A stretch of 64,000 bases of DNA from Plotosus lineatus (lineage: Eukaryota; Chordata; Actinopteri; Siluriformes; Plotosidae). The stretch spans positions 1,382,501 through 1,446,500 of the forward strand of contig CM045729.1 of assembly GCA_024760905.1 (NCBI GenBank), given 5' to 3'. This document shows, in pieces, positions 32,544 to 42,882 of this stretch. Numbering within the stretch: position 1 is the first letter of the stretch; each line of letters begins with the position of its first letter. The notes beneath the pieces are model-generated. The model made no database searches, was not told where the DNA came from, and saw only the letters and a program-made list of their open reading frames with translations. Position numbers and translations under genes: made by a program.

Positions 32544-32561
32544 CTCCTGGCTGGCTCGCCA
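32544..32561 (-). other. Primer binding site matching tRNA-Arg
   Basis: On the plus strand the 18 bases CTCCTGGCTGGCTCGCCA equal the 3' end of vertebrate tRNA-Arg(ACG) including the added CCA. The minus-strand element RNA is therefore complementary to it. It lies 6 bases inside the 5' LTR edge. The tRNA identity is from memory of the conserved tRNA sequence. Confidence 0.85.
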
Positions 32562-32567
32562 CTTTGA

Positions 32568-33879
32568 TGTAACACCAGCTTAGTATAGCTGTGCTAGATT
32601 ATATGCGAGGTTCTAGAGGAGTAGAATGAGTTATAGAGATTTAAAGTTGAACAGCCGGCAGATTTATTACAATTTTACAATAGCACAAGAAATGTGCAAA
32701 CAATGTGTAGAGCGCTCTTTACAAAATAAAAATAAAAATAAAATAAGCTTAGAGTCTCTGAGGTTCGAACCCTTAAGGTTTGATTTGTGTGAGTTCGGGA
32801 GTTCTTTTCCAGGATTGTGATCCGTTTGGGATAAAGGTGGTTTTATTTGTTCTTATCTGGGATCCTGTGATTTGAAGTGGTTGGGTCTGTAGATCCACTC
32901 TTGCATCCAGAGAACAGCTGGCCACACTGCTTCTGGATCCGCCAAGAGTTCTCACTGGGTTTAGCTCGCCATCCGTGTCCGAAACCAGCTTCAAGATCAG
33001 ATCCAGGTCCACTAAAAATCCAGTCTGCACATGCAGTACAGACACAATGAATAAAATATTTCTTAACAGTAGTTTCTAAATAAAATGAGATCTCATAAAA
33101 TGTTCAAAATCTTTTACATTGCTGTTTTAACACTGGTTTTACTTCCATGAATTCAAAATGTATTGCTATGTAGCATAACAAACAACCACAATATTTATTT
33201 AACCCTTTTTTCAAGGCATATGAAATTAAATTATTTCAAGTTTGTAACTTAATTGTTTTTAACAACTTATTTCTATGAAATAACACATAAATGAAATGAC
33301 AAAAGTGCATGAAAGGCACTGAATGGAATGTAATACAAAACAAAACAGCTTATCTGCACTACTTTAGTGCATTAGCAAAAGTGCTTCAACAAAAGCATTT
33401 AGAAAAGTAAAATGTAAGGCTCATTTTGTGCACAGCACAATCTTTGTTGTGTACTCCGACTGGTTTTAGCTTTTTAGAGACAAAAAATAGTGCACACAGT
33501 TTTAAAAGTCACCATGTGTAAAGTTAGCAGAGGTTTTTAAGCGAGCTTCATGTTGTAATGACTCACCGGAGTTTCCAAGAAAACAAACACACTCCACCCG
33601 GTTTGATTGAGAGAGAACAAAACACATACAAGGCTCTGAAAAGTACATAAACTTAGTTAAACTTGTTAAAAGTTCACTTAAACACATTTTGGATCGTTTG
33701 ACTCACTTGTGTAGATTGTAAAGTGCTGTGTGTGTCCTGCTCTGCTGTGCCTAGCTCGGTGCATGCAGCATGTGCTTATGATGCTTCAAGGGGACGAGGA
33801 AAACTATAGTGCTTTCAGGGAGCGTTGGAAATTAGGGTTTTTTACCAATAAAATTAACCATGTATTTATATGGGTTACA
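32568..33879 (-). repeat. 5' LTR of the gypsy element
   Basis: Matches 24763-26088 with a few short indels (for example within the GT-rich part near 33727-33750) and scattered substitutions. On the minus strand it begins TGTAACCCATATAAATACAT. It would hold the promoter and the start of element RNA; TATAAATA lies unusually close to its edge. Confidence 0.92.
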
Positions 33880-33945
33880 CCCTTTTATAGGTATCGATTA
33901 TCGATCGACATAATTATATCGGCGATATTCCGATATTCTGATTGT
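33880..33945. other. Right flank of gypsy target repeat
   Basis: GGTATCGATTATCGATCGAC and nearby bases resemble the TATCGATA-rich DNA left of the element (23800-23850, 24750-24760), so the gypsy element probably split one repeat copy. Confidence 0.4.
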
Positions 33946-34550
33946 CAATGACCTCACAATCCCTCCTCTGTACATGTCCAAACCATCTCAATCTAGCCTC
34001 TCTGACTTTGTCTCCAAAACCTCTTACATGTGCTGTCCCTCTGATGTGCTCATTCCTGATCCTATCCATCCTCGTTACTCCCAGAGAGAACCTCAACATT
34101 TTCATCTCCGCTACCTCCAGCTCTGCCTCCTGTCTTTTCCACAGGGCCGCTGTTTCTATACCATACAACATCACTGGCCTCAACACCGTCTTGTACACTT
34201 TTCGTTTTATTAATGCCGATACCCTCCTATCACACATTACACCGGACACTTTTCTCCAACCATTCCAACCATCTGCACACGCTTCTTCACCTCTTTTCCA
34301 CACTCTCCATTGCTCTGGATTGTTGAGCCGAAGTACTTAAAATCCTCCACCTTCATTATCTCTGCTTCCTGTAACCTCACTGTTCCTCTTGGGTCCTTGT
34401 CGTTCACACACATGTATTCTGATTTACTGAGGCTAACCTTCATTCCTCTCCTTTCCGGGGCATACCTCCACCTCTCTAGATTTTCCTGCACTTGTTCTCT
34501 GCTCTCACTACAGATCACTATGTCATCTGCAAACATCAGGCTGCAAACAG
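33946..34550 (-). mobile_element. RTE LINE fragment, both ends lost
   Basis: A minus-strand RTE coding piece: MFADDIVICSESREQVQENL (right), then EDFKYFGSTIQSNGECGKEV, a frameshift near 34240, then KMLRFSLGVTRMDRIRNEHI and LRWFGHVQRRD (left). It contains the catalytic FADD but ends before the 3' UTR and GAA tail at 33946. It is therefore truncated at both sides, and no TSD was seen. Confidence 0.82.
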
Positions 34551-34611
34551 CCTTCTCATGACCCTAATTAAGATTAAACGGCTCAGACAATGAATGAATG
34601 AATGAATGAAT
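34551..34611 (+). mobile_element. SINE-3-type tail scrap
   Basis: GACCCTAATTAAGATTAAAC and (GAAT)n resemble the end of the SINE-3 piece at 35740-35860. Confidence 0.4.
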
Positions 34612-35420
34612 TAGGTTGTCTCAGTAGAAGTCACATTAGGTGAAAATGTGGATAGGAGACAATGGTAGGAAGCCAGATCTGATTCAAGTTGAGATTGTTT
34701 CCACTTTCTCGCAGCTGCTCTGAGTTGTCTACGACTGCTTTGGAGTAGCTTTAAGAGCCAAGAAGCAGAAAAAAGACTTCTTGGATTTTGTAGATAAAGC
34801 GCAGAGGAGATCCATAGAGGCAGAGTGAAGAGAGGAAAGTGTCAGTAGCAGATTCGACTGGTCAGGAAGAAAAGAAGATTGGGTTTGGAAGATAAGATAA
34901 AGAACAGGATGCAACAGATGAAGGAGATACAGTTTGGAGGTTTTGTTGAATGGTGGAAGAAAATGGAGAGCTAGTGTTAGATAGAAAAGGTAAGTTGATA
35001 GTAAAGGAAACCAAGTGGTGGTCAGAGATGTGTAGTGGAGTGGAATTAATGCCTGCGACTGGATATGGACAACTGAAAACAAGATCCTGGAGATTCCCTC
35101 CTTTGTGTTGGAGAGCAGTTGTTAAAAGTTAAAGAGAAGGAGTAAAGAAGAGGGAGAAGGCAGCAGGACTGGAGCTTGTGAGAGGGGAGATTGAAGTCTC
35201 CCAGACGAGTGAGAGGGGTATTGTCAGTGGGGAAAGTGCTGAGGAATGTGTCCATTTCTTCTATAAAGTATCCCAGGGGTCCAGGAGGACAGGTGATAAC
35301 AATAATGAGAAGGTTGATTTGAGAGCAGACTTTTACTGCATGAAGCTCAAAGGAGGAGATGGTTAAATGAGACAGAGAATGGTGTGAAGCACCAAATCCG
35401 AGACAGCAGTAGACTTGTCA
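34612..35420 (-). pseudogene. L2-type AP endonuclease fragment
   Basis: Minus-strand frames contain TRLGDFNLPSHKLQSCCLLP (35046-35255), the GDFN catalytic block of an L2 endonuclease. Scraps of the segment leading to the reverse transcriptase follow (34729-35082). Frameshifts break it. It could be the missing 5' half of the same family as 21080-22620, which is on the same strand 13 kb away. Confidence 0.55.
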
Positions 35421-35616
35421 AACCACTGGAAGTTCCCTTCCATTGTAACTGCAGACTTACTCGTTGGGGATGTGTAGAGAGAGAAATGTTTAAAACCACA
35501 AGCTTAAATCCTTTACCAAATTAGTTTAATCTGCAAAGCTGCTTTGTGACAATGATAAGTGTAAAGCACTTCACGAAAAATTTAATTTGAAATTTAAATT
35601 ATTTCAAGTAAACATC
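35421..35616 (+). mobile_element. Probable L2 3'-tail scrap
   Basis: CAAAGCTGCTTTGTGACAAT and GTGTAAAGCACTTCACG resemble the L2 3' UTR end seen at about 20995 and, inverted, near 44960. The left part is unassigned. Confidence 0.45.
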
Positions 35617-35865
35617 AGTAGCTAACTGGGTCGACCATGTCTCTCACTGTCTGTGGTGGGAGGTCCATGTAAAGGATCCATTGCTAACTTTTGTAATGAG
35701 GTTCTGCATAGCTGTCAGCGTGTTCTTGCCCCATGATAGCCTGACGAGCCATCCAGGGTGTAATCTGCCCTCGCCGCGAGTCGGCCGAGATGGGAACCAA
35801 CCCACCTGGAAGCCTAATAAGGCTTAAGTGGTTCAGAAAATGAATGAATGACTGAAGGTTAACAT
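35617..35865 (+). mobile_element. SINE-1 fragment joined to a SINE-3 tail
   Basis: 35617-35735 is SINE-1 body (GCTAACTGGGTCGACCATGT, CTCTCACTGTCTGTGGTG) without head or 3' end. From about 35740 it passes into a SINE-3 tail (GACGAGCCATCCAGGGTGTA, AAGTGGTTCAGAAAATGAAT). Confidence 0.6.
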
Positions 35866-36244
35866 CAGTGTGCATGAATTAGAGCAGGGACAAAAATGTT
35901 GGCAGTGACGCAAATTTTGTGTTTTTGCTAATTTTGTTGCTTCAGTTTTGTTGTGGGGATTCAAACTGTTTATAAATTATCATGCAGAGGATAACAAACA
36001 TTTTAATGAATTGCAAAGAGCCTCTTGGGCATATAAAATGACATCACAAAAGCCCATTTGAACTGTATTTGGTCCTGGTGCAGAATGATTAGCAAACATA
36101 ATTTCAGTATCATCAGCACAGAAGGAAGAGTGAGCGAGGACAAGCCAGGTGAAGTCACTGCCATTTTTGTTTGATTTTTGATGCAGACTAATTGCTATTA
36201 AAGTCAGAGACATGCTTGGAATCATTATTTTCTTGTGTTAGCAA
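35866..36244. other. Gap without recognised gene
   Basis: No convincing ORF, RNA gene or repeat seen. Confidence 0.4.
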
Positions 36245-37055
36245 TGGTTACCTCCATCGGCTCTGGATCAGGATCAGCTCTGAGCCCCTTCTTGTCTGCT
36301 ATAGAGATGGACAGGCTGACAGACGAGGTTAGACAAGATTCCCCATGGACTATGATTTATACAGATGACATTGTGACAAGTGAATTTCTCCATTGTGAGA
36401 TTAATAAAGCTGTATCTTATCTTATCTTATCTTATCTGCAGTGAGAGCAGAGAACAAGTGTAGGACAATCTAGAGTGGTGGAGGTATGTGGAGGCAATGG
36501 AGAGTGTGGAAAAGAGGGGAAGAAGCGTGTGTAGGCAGGTTGGAATGGTTGGAGAAAAGTATCCAGTGTGATGTGTGATAGGAAGGTGTCGGCAAGAATG
36601 AAAGGAAAAGTGTACAAGACGGTTTTGAGGCCAGCGATGTTGTATGGGTTAGAAACAGTGGCCCTGGGGAAAAGACAGGAGGCAGAGCTGGAGGTAGCGG
36701 AGATGAAAATGTTGAGGTTCTCTTTGGGAGTAACGAGGATGGATAGGATCAGGAATGAATACATCAGAGGGACAGCACATGTAAGAGGTTTTGGAGACAA
36801 AGTCAGAGAGGCTAGATTGAGCTGGTTTGGACATGTACAGAGGAGGGATAGTGAGTATATTGGTAGTAGGATGCTGAGGTTGGAACTACCAGGCAGAAGG
36901 CCCAGAGGAAGACCAAAGAGAAGATTTATAGAAGTGGTGAAGGAGGATATGAAGGTAGTTGGTGTAAGAGAAGAAGATGCAGGGGATAGGGTGAGATGGC
37001 AGCAGATGATTCGTTGTGGTGACCCCTGAAGGGAACAGCCGAAAGGAGAAGAAGA
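36245..37055 (+). mobile_element. RTE LINE fragment with GAA tail
   Basis: Starts at GSGSALSPFLSAIEMDRLTD in the palm, runs to DDIVT, is interrupted by a Rex1 tail (36378-36433), and resumes with GAGAGCAGAGAACAAGTG. The C-terminal region (36568-37029) is open and ends RWQQMIRCGDP with its stop at 37027-37029, followed by the 3' UTR and a short GAA tail. A deletion near 36490 removes part of the thumb. Confidence 0.82.
36378..36433 (+). mobile_element. Minimal Rex1 3'-tail nested in RTE
   Basis: GTGAATTTCTCCATTGTGAG, ATTAATAAAGCTGTATCTTA and (TTATC)n are the complement of the Rex1 tail at 32-90. Only about 55 bp were inserted, between GATGACATTGTGA and AGTGAGAGCAGAGAAC of the RTE. Confidence 0.8.
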
Positions 37056-37857
37056 AGAGCAATGGAAAGAAACCCATGCAGCAGTCATTGCATCAAAATG
37101 GCCTCACATGCAGGGAAACTGCTGCTGAGAATATTGCACCTGAACTATTTACTGAATCATAAAAAAACTTCAAGGAGACACGTTTATCTGTATCAGTGAA
37201 GGCTTCAGGACGTCCCAGAATGTCCAGCATGTGGCAGGAACGTCTCCTCTTCAGAATCGTGAGCATACTCATTTGCTGAACTGCTTAATCCTACTATTTG
37301 AGTTGTGGGGAGGCTGGAGCCTATCTGAGCTGATACTGATGCTATCCCATCCGATGGTGGGCAAAGACAGTTTACACCCTGAACAGCTTGCCAGACCAGA
37401 AAAATTATCTGTCATTAAAAAAAAGAAAATTCCACATGACATGCTGTTCCAGACTGACACATAATCATCTAATTGCACTGAGCTATAGCAGGTTTCCAAG
37501 AAGCAGACTGATCAGTTACCCTTCAAACTGTGGGTGTGTTGCTTAACAGTAGACTGAACAGAACTGGCAAAAATAAAAGGCAGAATCTACAGAGTGAATA
37601 CAATATCTGATCGAATCAGCTCGATCACGGACACACTTGAATTTTACGTGGATGCAAAAATAAATGAGAATAATTAACTGTCCGAGCATTATAAAACTAA
37701 AAATAAATATCAAAGCAAGAGATAAGAGCATGTGCTGGTTTGAGAGCAGCTCTATAAGTGATTTTATTTATCTAAATATTAAATCCAGAAAATCCATATA
37801 GTGAGAAATGGTTCATAGAGGTTCACAGCAGTGGAAATCAAAAACAAACGTGTTTCT

Positions 37858-37894
<37 letters not shown>

Positions 37895-38040
37895 TGTTGC
37901 AATATTTATCTTTGTAGGCAGACCAACAAATTGGATTATGTTTACTCTTCATTCATCGTTCATTTTCTGAAATGCTGAATCCTAATTAGGGTCACAGGGA
38001 GGCTGGTACCCATCTCCGCCGATGCAGGGAGAGGGCAGAA
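37056..38040. other. Gap with SINE-3 scraps and a poly-T run
   Basis: A SINE-3-type piece lies at about 37255-37410 (GAGGCTGGAGCCTATCTGAG) and another at about 37950-38038 (TAATTAGGGTCACAGGGAGG). A T run covers about 37860-37892. Two small ORFs (37231-37464; 37543-37731 minus) show no recognisable domain. Confidence 0.55.
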
Positions 38041-38299
38041 TACAAACCAGATTCAAAAAAATTGAGACAGTATAGAAATTGTGAATAAAAACTTAATGCA
38101 ATGATGTGGAAGTTTCAATATTTTATTCTGAATAGAACATATGAAAAGTGAAAGTTTAAACTGAGAAAATGTATAATTTTAAGGGGGAAAATGTTAATTT
38201 TAAATCTTATGCTGTCAACAAATCTCGAAAAAGTTGGCACAGAGAAATAAAAGGGTGGAAAGGTCAAATGCACTTATAACTAACAGCTAGAAGACCAAT

Positions 38300-39335
38300 T
38301 ACCACAAATGAGGTCCATTGGCAACATGACTGAGTAAAAAGAGCTTCTCAGAGTGGCAGTGTCGCTCAGAAGCAAGGATGGGTAGATGATCAGCAATTCC
38401 CCCAATGTTACGCAGAAAGATAGTGGAGCAATATCAGAATGTTGTTTCCCAGTAAAAAAAAAATTCAAAGAATTTGAAGTTATCATCATCTACAGTGCAT
38501 AACATCATCCAAAGATTCAGAGAATCTGGAACAATCTCTGTGCGTAAGAGTCAAGTCCGAAAAACCATACTGGATGCCTGTGATCTTCAGGCCCTTAAAC
38601 CACACTGCACCACAAACAGTAATGCTACTGTAAGGGAAATCACAGAATGGGTTCAGCAATACATCCTGACACCATTGTCAGTGAACACAATCCACCGTGC
38701 TATCCGCTGTTGCCAGCTGAAACTCTACAGTACAAAGTAGAAGCCATTTCTAAACAGGACACAGAAGCGCAGGCATTTTCTCTGGGCCAGGGGTCATTTT
38801 AAATGGAGTGTGGCAAAGTGAAAAACTGTTCTGTGGTCAGACGAATCCCGATTTGAAGTACTCAGTTCAGAAGCCTGCATCTGTGATGGTATGGGGTTGC
38901 TTGAATGCATGTGGATATGGGCAGCTGGCACATCTGGAAAGGCACCGTTAATGCAGAAAGGTATATTCAGTTTCTAGAACATGTACTCCCATCCAGATGC
39001 CGTCAGTTTCAGAAAAGACATTGCATTTTTCAACATGATAATGCCAGACCACATGAAGCATTAATTGCATCGCGGCTGTGTAGGAGAAGGATCCAGGTAT
39101 TGAAATGGCCAACCTGCAGTCCAAATCTTTTACCTATAGTGAACATTTGGCGCATCATAAAGATGTAGGTGCAGCCAAGAAGGCCCAAGACGGTTGAACA
39201 GTTCAAAGCCTGGATTAGACAGGAATGAAACAGCATTCCTATTTCTAAACTTGAGAAACTTGTTACCGCGGTCCCCAGAAGTTTGCAGACTGTTGTAAGA
39301 AGAAGAGAGGATGCCTCACAGTGGTGAAAATGGTC
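38300..39335 (+). pseudogene. Tc1 transposase remnant
   Basis: A helix-turn-helix part (38474-38740: MKLSSSTVHNIIQRFRESGT, LSVNTIHRAIRCC) is followed by the catalytic domain. There KTVLWSDESRFEV (first Asp, about 38825-38865) lies in another frame, and 38905-39168 carries CIFQHDNARPHEALI (second Asp) and the third-residue region LLPIVNIWRI. In that region the usual Pro-Ile-Glu-Asn reads Pro-Ile-Val-Asn, so the catalytic Glu is lost. The C-terminus (VEQFKAWIRQE, LQTVVRRREDASQW) follows to about 39330 after stops. Inactive. Confidence 0.75.
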
Positions 39336-39414
39336 TTGTCCAAACTTTTTTGAGATTTGTTGACTCCATGAAATTTAATATACCATTTCACTGGAGCATG
39401 GCATGCAATGATAG

Positions 39415-39716
39415 TGGCGGAAAAACGCGGAACGCAGTCTACGGAAAAGCTTTGGAATTTTTACACGGAAAATAGGTGAAAACCATACGGAAAAGTGGAA
39501 ATTCTTACACTCTCGGAATACTTTCAGAAAGTTCACGGCATGTGCGGAACAGGCACGGGAAAGCAAGGGAAAAACTACGGTATTTGGAATAAGTATGGAA
39601 AAGCCCACGGATGAGCTGCGGAACAAGTACGAATCGCTACGGATTGCAGTAGAAGACTTTCAGATAATTCACGGATCATTCACAGAAAGCACGGAACACT
39701 TAAGGAATACTACGGC
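39415..39716 (+). promoter_or_regulatory. Phased array of CGGAA-like motifs
   Basis: Sixteen CGG cores, mostly ACGGA or CGGAA, start at about 39418, 39428, 39442, 39466, 39488, 39514, 39536, 39545, 39556, 39578, 39608, 39619, 39640, 39672, 39692 and 39713. Most spacings are near 10-11 bp or multiples of it. The array lies between the left element end and the transposase. It may bind the transposase or its partner protein, or drive transcription; this is inference. Confidence 0.6.
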
Positions 39717-40005
39717 ACAAATCCATTTGAGAAGGAAGAGGTTCGAAATGATTGTGGAAACACGCAAAATGAAAGCAGAATGGTTGCGTTCATTGTGGAA
39801 TGACTGAGGAATACCCGGTGTAACCACGCTTCAATTCAGAAAAATTTGCAAAGATCAAAGGATTTGCACCTGATTCCGCATATAAACACATGGATTTGAC
39901 CAAGGAAACTCATTCTGCCAAGTGAAGACATACAGGAAACACTTCAAGAAGCTCTCCCAAAATGGACAAGGCTAGAGAAGAGGCTGACTCGGAACAATGA
40001 TCCAC

Positions 40006-41235
40006 ATGCTGCTATTGCTTCCCGAATACAAGGAAATGCAACGAGACATTGTCATCGACCGCAGAAGTGAATTCACAGCAAAACGCTTCTGGGTTCGTCC
40101 ATGGCTGAGAATGGAATGAAGAATTAGTTTTGCGAACTATGACAACCTTATGGAAGAGCTCCTTTTTGAAGACAAGCAGTCCTTCTTCAATTATCTCTGG
40201 GTCCCACCTGAACTGTTCGAGTTGCTGATGGTTTTGGCTCCTCGACTGACAAAGAAGGATACCAACTTCAGAAGCGCACTCAGTCCTGGTCTGAAACTAG
40301 CTGTCACCATGTGTCATCTGGCTTCGGTCATTAAGTATCCAACTCTGGCCATAAACTTCAGGGTATCTCGTCACACCATCACAAGTTTCCTACCAGAGGT
40401 CTGTCAGGCCACCATCGGTCACAACAAATACGAGGTCATACAGTGTCCACATACTGTGCAGGTATGGAAATCACTCAGCTCGGATTTCCAAGATAAATGG
40501 AGCCTGCCTCATGCCGTTGGAGCCTTGGATGGGAAACAAGTCACCATTAGAAAACCACCATCTTCTGGAAGCCTTTACCACAACTACAAGGAATTTTTCT
40601 CCATTGTTCTGCTGGCACCGGTAGATGCCAACTGCAGGTTCATATGGATAGACATCGGTGGTATGGGCCACATGTCTGATGCCCAGATATTTAATGCCTC
40701 GGAGCTTAAAGAATGCATCAAAGATGGTACCATCAACTTCCCCACACCAGAGCCTCTGCCCAAAGACGACACTGACATGCCATACTTCATTATTGGGGAC
40801 AATGATTTTGCTCTCAGGAACAACCTTATGAAGCCATATTCCAGGCAAGGCCTTACAGAGGAAGAATTGGCCCACAACTACAGGATATCCAGAGCACGTT
40901 GAGTTGTTGAGAATGCATCTTGCATCTTGGCCAATCGCTGGCAGTTCCTATTGTCTACACTGCAACAAGGACCAGATGTTGTCAGACTTATGGTTGAAGC
41001 TGCTGTCTGTCTTCACGACATCATGAGGATGAGATACACTGTCACCCAGGATGCAGTGTTGGACTGAGAAGATGTCCAGTGGCATGAAACGGCTAATATG
41101 CATGACTTGGAACATGTAGTGGGTCCCAACAGAGACACTACTAGTATAGAGGCCAAGAAACAGTGAGCGTACCTGAAGCTCTACTTCAACTGAGAAGTTG
41201 GACAAGTTGCTTGGCAGCTGTATGCCACCAGCTAG
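40006..41235 (+). pseudogene. Harbinger transposase (DDE_Tnp_4 type), five in-frame TGA
   Basis: One frame of 409 codons with no frameshift, from ATG 40006 to TAG 41233. The N-terminal part (FTAKRFWVRPWL, NYDNLMEELLFEDKQSFFNY) leads to a helix-turn-helix-like segment (SALSPGLKLAVTMCHLAS, FRVSRHTITSFLPEVCQ). The nuclease has the first Asp in AVGALDGKQVTI, the second in MGHMSDAQIFN and the Glu in VVENASC, just after a stop. In-frame stops at 40117, 40900, 41065, 41164 and 41191 are all TGA and most sit where Arg is expected, so CGA-to-TGA decay is likely. Length and order fit the family. It would excise and insert the element; now inactive. Confidence 0.88.
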
Positions 41236-41777
41236 GAGCAGGTGTGAAACTGTACAATGGGCGTTAACTAATCTTGTAAACACTGTAATGTCCTTCATTA
41301 AACTCTCTATTTATATGCTGGTTTCTGTTCTTGATGTAATTGTGTTTTCATGTTGACTCTTGGCTATATTAAAGTCTTTTTATTTTTTTTCCTTGTAATG
41401 TTACTGCCGAGTGTCAATATGTTCCTGTTTTTTGCACCGTCAATAACTCATTCCATTAGTACCACTACAACATGCACAGAAGACAAAACCACAGTTATTA
41501 TAATTTCAAAACTTTAATACATATTAAACATTAAAAAAGAAAACAGAAAAAAATTAAAATCAAAAACAGAGTATCACAGCTCACTAGTGTTTGAGTTTGA
41601 GTCCTCACAACATCGTCTGAGCACACTGGAAATGTTTGACAGGCTGGGCTCACTCCCACTTGTGTCTCTAGCCGCAGGGGTGGTTGCAGGCATTGATGTA
41701 CAGGTAACCGGAGGGCAACTGACTGGTTTGCAGGGTTGTTGTGGCTGCTCTCCTGCAGATAACGTGGATTGTTGAGG

Positions 41778-41997
41778 TCACTGTTGTGCAACCAACCTTG
41801 TGTCTTGAGATCCCCAAACAGACATGGGTGGACGACACAGCTGTGTGGGCCACTGCGTCGGTGGGGGCTGCCAGTACTGTTGCTGCTGCCACTGGTGGTG
41901 CTGAGGTGGTTGTTGATGATGATGCTGAGAAAGCAACCGGTGGTGTTGTGCATACTGCTGAGGCTGGAGCTGCTGCGACTGCTGTTGCATAGGAGGT

Positions 41998-42030
<33 letters not shown>

Positions 42031-42786
42031 ATCTCCAAGGCTTCAGTTCTGTCCAAGCAGTCGTTCAGAAATTCTTGGATCTTAAGCTTGGCATGCCGGT
42101 ACACAGGTTTTGGCAGATTCTTTAGGACAGCTGCCACCCAACTGGTTAAATTCGTCCTCTCTGATTCACTGGCCATCATCACTTCCCTTCTCTGGTTCAC
42201 CAGCTGTTCGGCAGCTGCTAGAATCCTGTTTGCTCTATTGGCAAGAGTGGAAATTTCGGATCCAGACTTTGGCTTCCCACAGCTGGCCTGAGTTTAGGTG
42301 GAGGTGTATACCAGTGTAACAGGCAGTGCAGTGAGGGGTGACGGGTGTTGGCTGTTCTAATGCTGTCAGCTGGAGGTCGAGAGGTGGAATGTCTTCTGCC
42401 CCCTCTGATGTTGATGGCAGGGGAGGTTTTCCAGTGGTCGTGGATTTGGAGCCAGCTGCAGCAGCAATCTTGGCCTTCAGAGAAACAATATTCCTCCTCT
42501 GTACCTCGGTAATGTGTGGACAGAGCAAGCTAAAGCTTTCATAAATTCACTTGTCCCTCTGACACATGTTCATGTCAGCTTGTCCCAAATTCTAACATCT
42601 CATTTTTCCCAGCCTTGTCCGCAAACTCTGGAACCACTGCTTCAGTTCATCATCAGTCTTCTCCATACATTACACCTGATCAGCCCAAAGCTTGGCCTTC
42701 ATGTGTTTGTCTGTCCAGGATCTGAGCTTCTTGTTGTACAGGCACTTGTTCGCCTGGATGAACTCCACCATGAGCTGTTCTTCATC
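41778..42786 (-). pseudogene. MADF-type partner protein of the Harbinger element
   Basis: Minus-strand pieces. The N-terminal MADF-like domain reads EEQLMVEFIQANKCLYNKKL, WTDKHMKAKLWADQ, a stop, then KTDDELKQWFQSLRTRLGK (about 42786-42605). The middle is PHITEVQRRNIVSLKAK and a Pro/Thr spacer (42235-42528). After a frame change, the end is a helical BESS-like segment, WVAAVLKNLPKPVYRHAKLK, and a long Gln/His/Pro-rich tail (41778-42200) encoded by CTG/CAG repeats. In active Harbinger elements such a protein helps the transposase enter the nucleus and bind DNA. The first codons are replaced by an RTE tail at 42788. A TAA and a TGA interrupt it. Confidence 0.8.
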
Positions 42787-42787
42787 A

Positions 42788-42882
42788 TCTTCTTCTTCTT
42801 TTCCTTTCAGCTGTTCCCTTCAGGGGTCGCAACAACAAATTATTTGCCTCCATCTCAGAAAGGAAAAGAAGGAGAAGAAGGC
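42788..42882 (-). mobile_element. RTE tail inserted at the MADF gene start
   Basis: CTTCTTCTTCTTTTCCTTTC, TTCCCTTCAGGGGTCGCAAC and TTATTTGCCTCCATCTCAG match the complement of the RTE 3' end. It is followed by AAAGGAAAAGAAGGAGAAGA, so the piece can fold back on itself. Confidence 0.75.

Larger units (their letters stand above)
24763..33879 (-). mobile_element. Ty3/gypsy LTR retrotransposon with PNMA-like gag
   Basis: A 9.1-kb element on the minus strand. Two LTRs (24763-26088 and 32568-33879) each run from TGTAAC to a GTTACA-type end and differ at only a couple of dozen sites by eye. Flanking bases CCCT (24759-24762 and 33880-33883) fit a 4-bp target duplication. Internally, in order: tRNA-Arg primer site, gag, a -1 frameshift site, protease, reverse transcriptase with RNaseH, integrase, and a purine-rich tract. 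No envelope gene is present. The order RT-RNaseH-integrase is that of Ty3/gypsy. Coding breaks are a TA-repeat expansion, one in-frame TGA and several one-base indels. Confidence 0.93.

Noticed and set aside
39595..39807. 70-codon ORF in the CGGAA array
   Set aside because: Starts and ends within the motif array and has no similarity to known proteins; openness follows from the A/G-rich repeat.
40117..41193. Recoding of TGA (for example selenocysteine) in the Harbinger transposase
   Set aside because: Five scattered TGAs at Arg positions without a seen stem element fit CpG decay far better.
41587..42125. Plus-strand ORFs rich in Ala, Val and Leu opposite the polyglutamine tract
   Set aside because: Shadow of the minus-strand MADF gene tail over CTG repeats.
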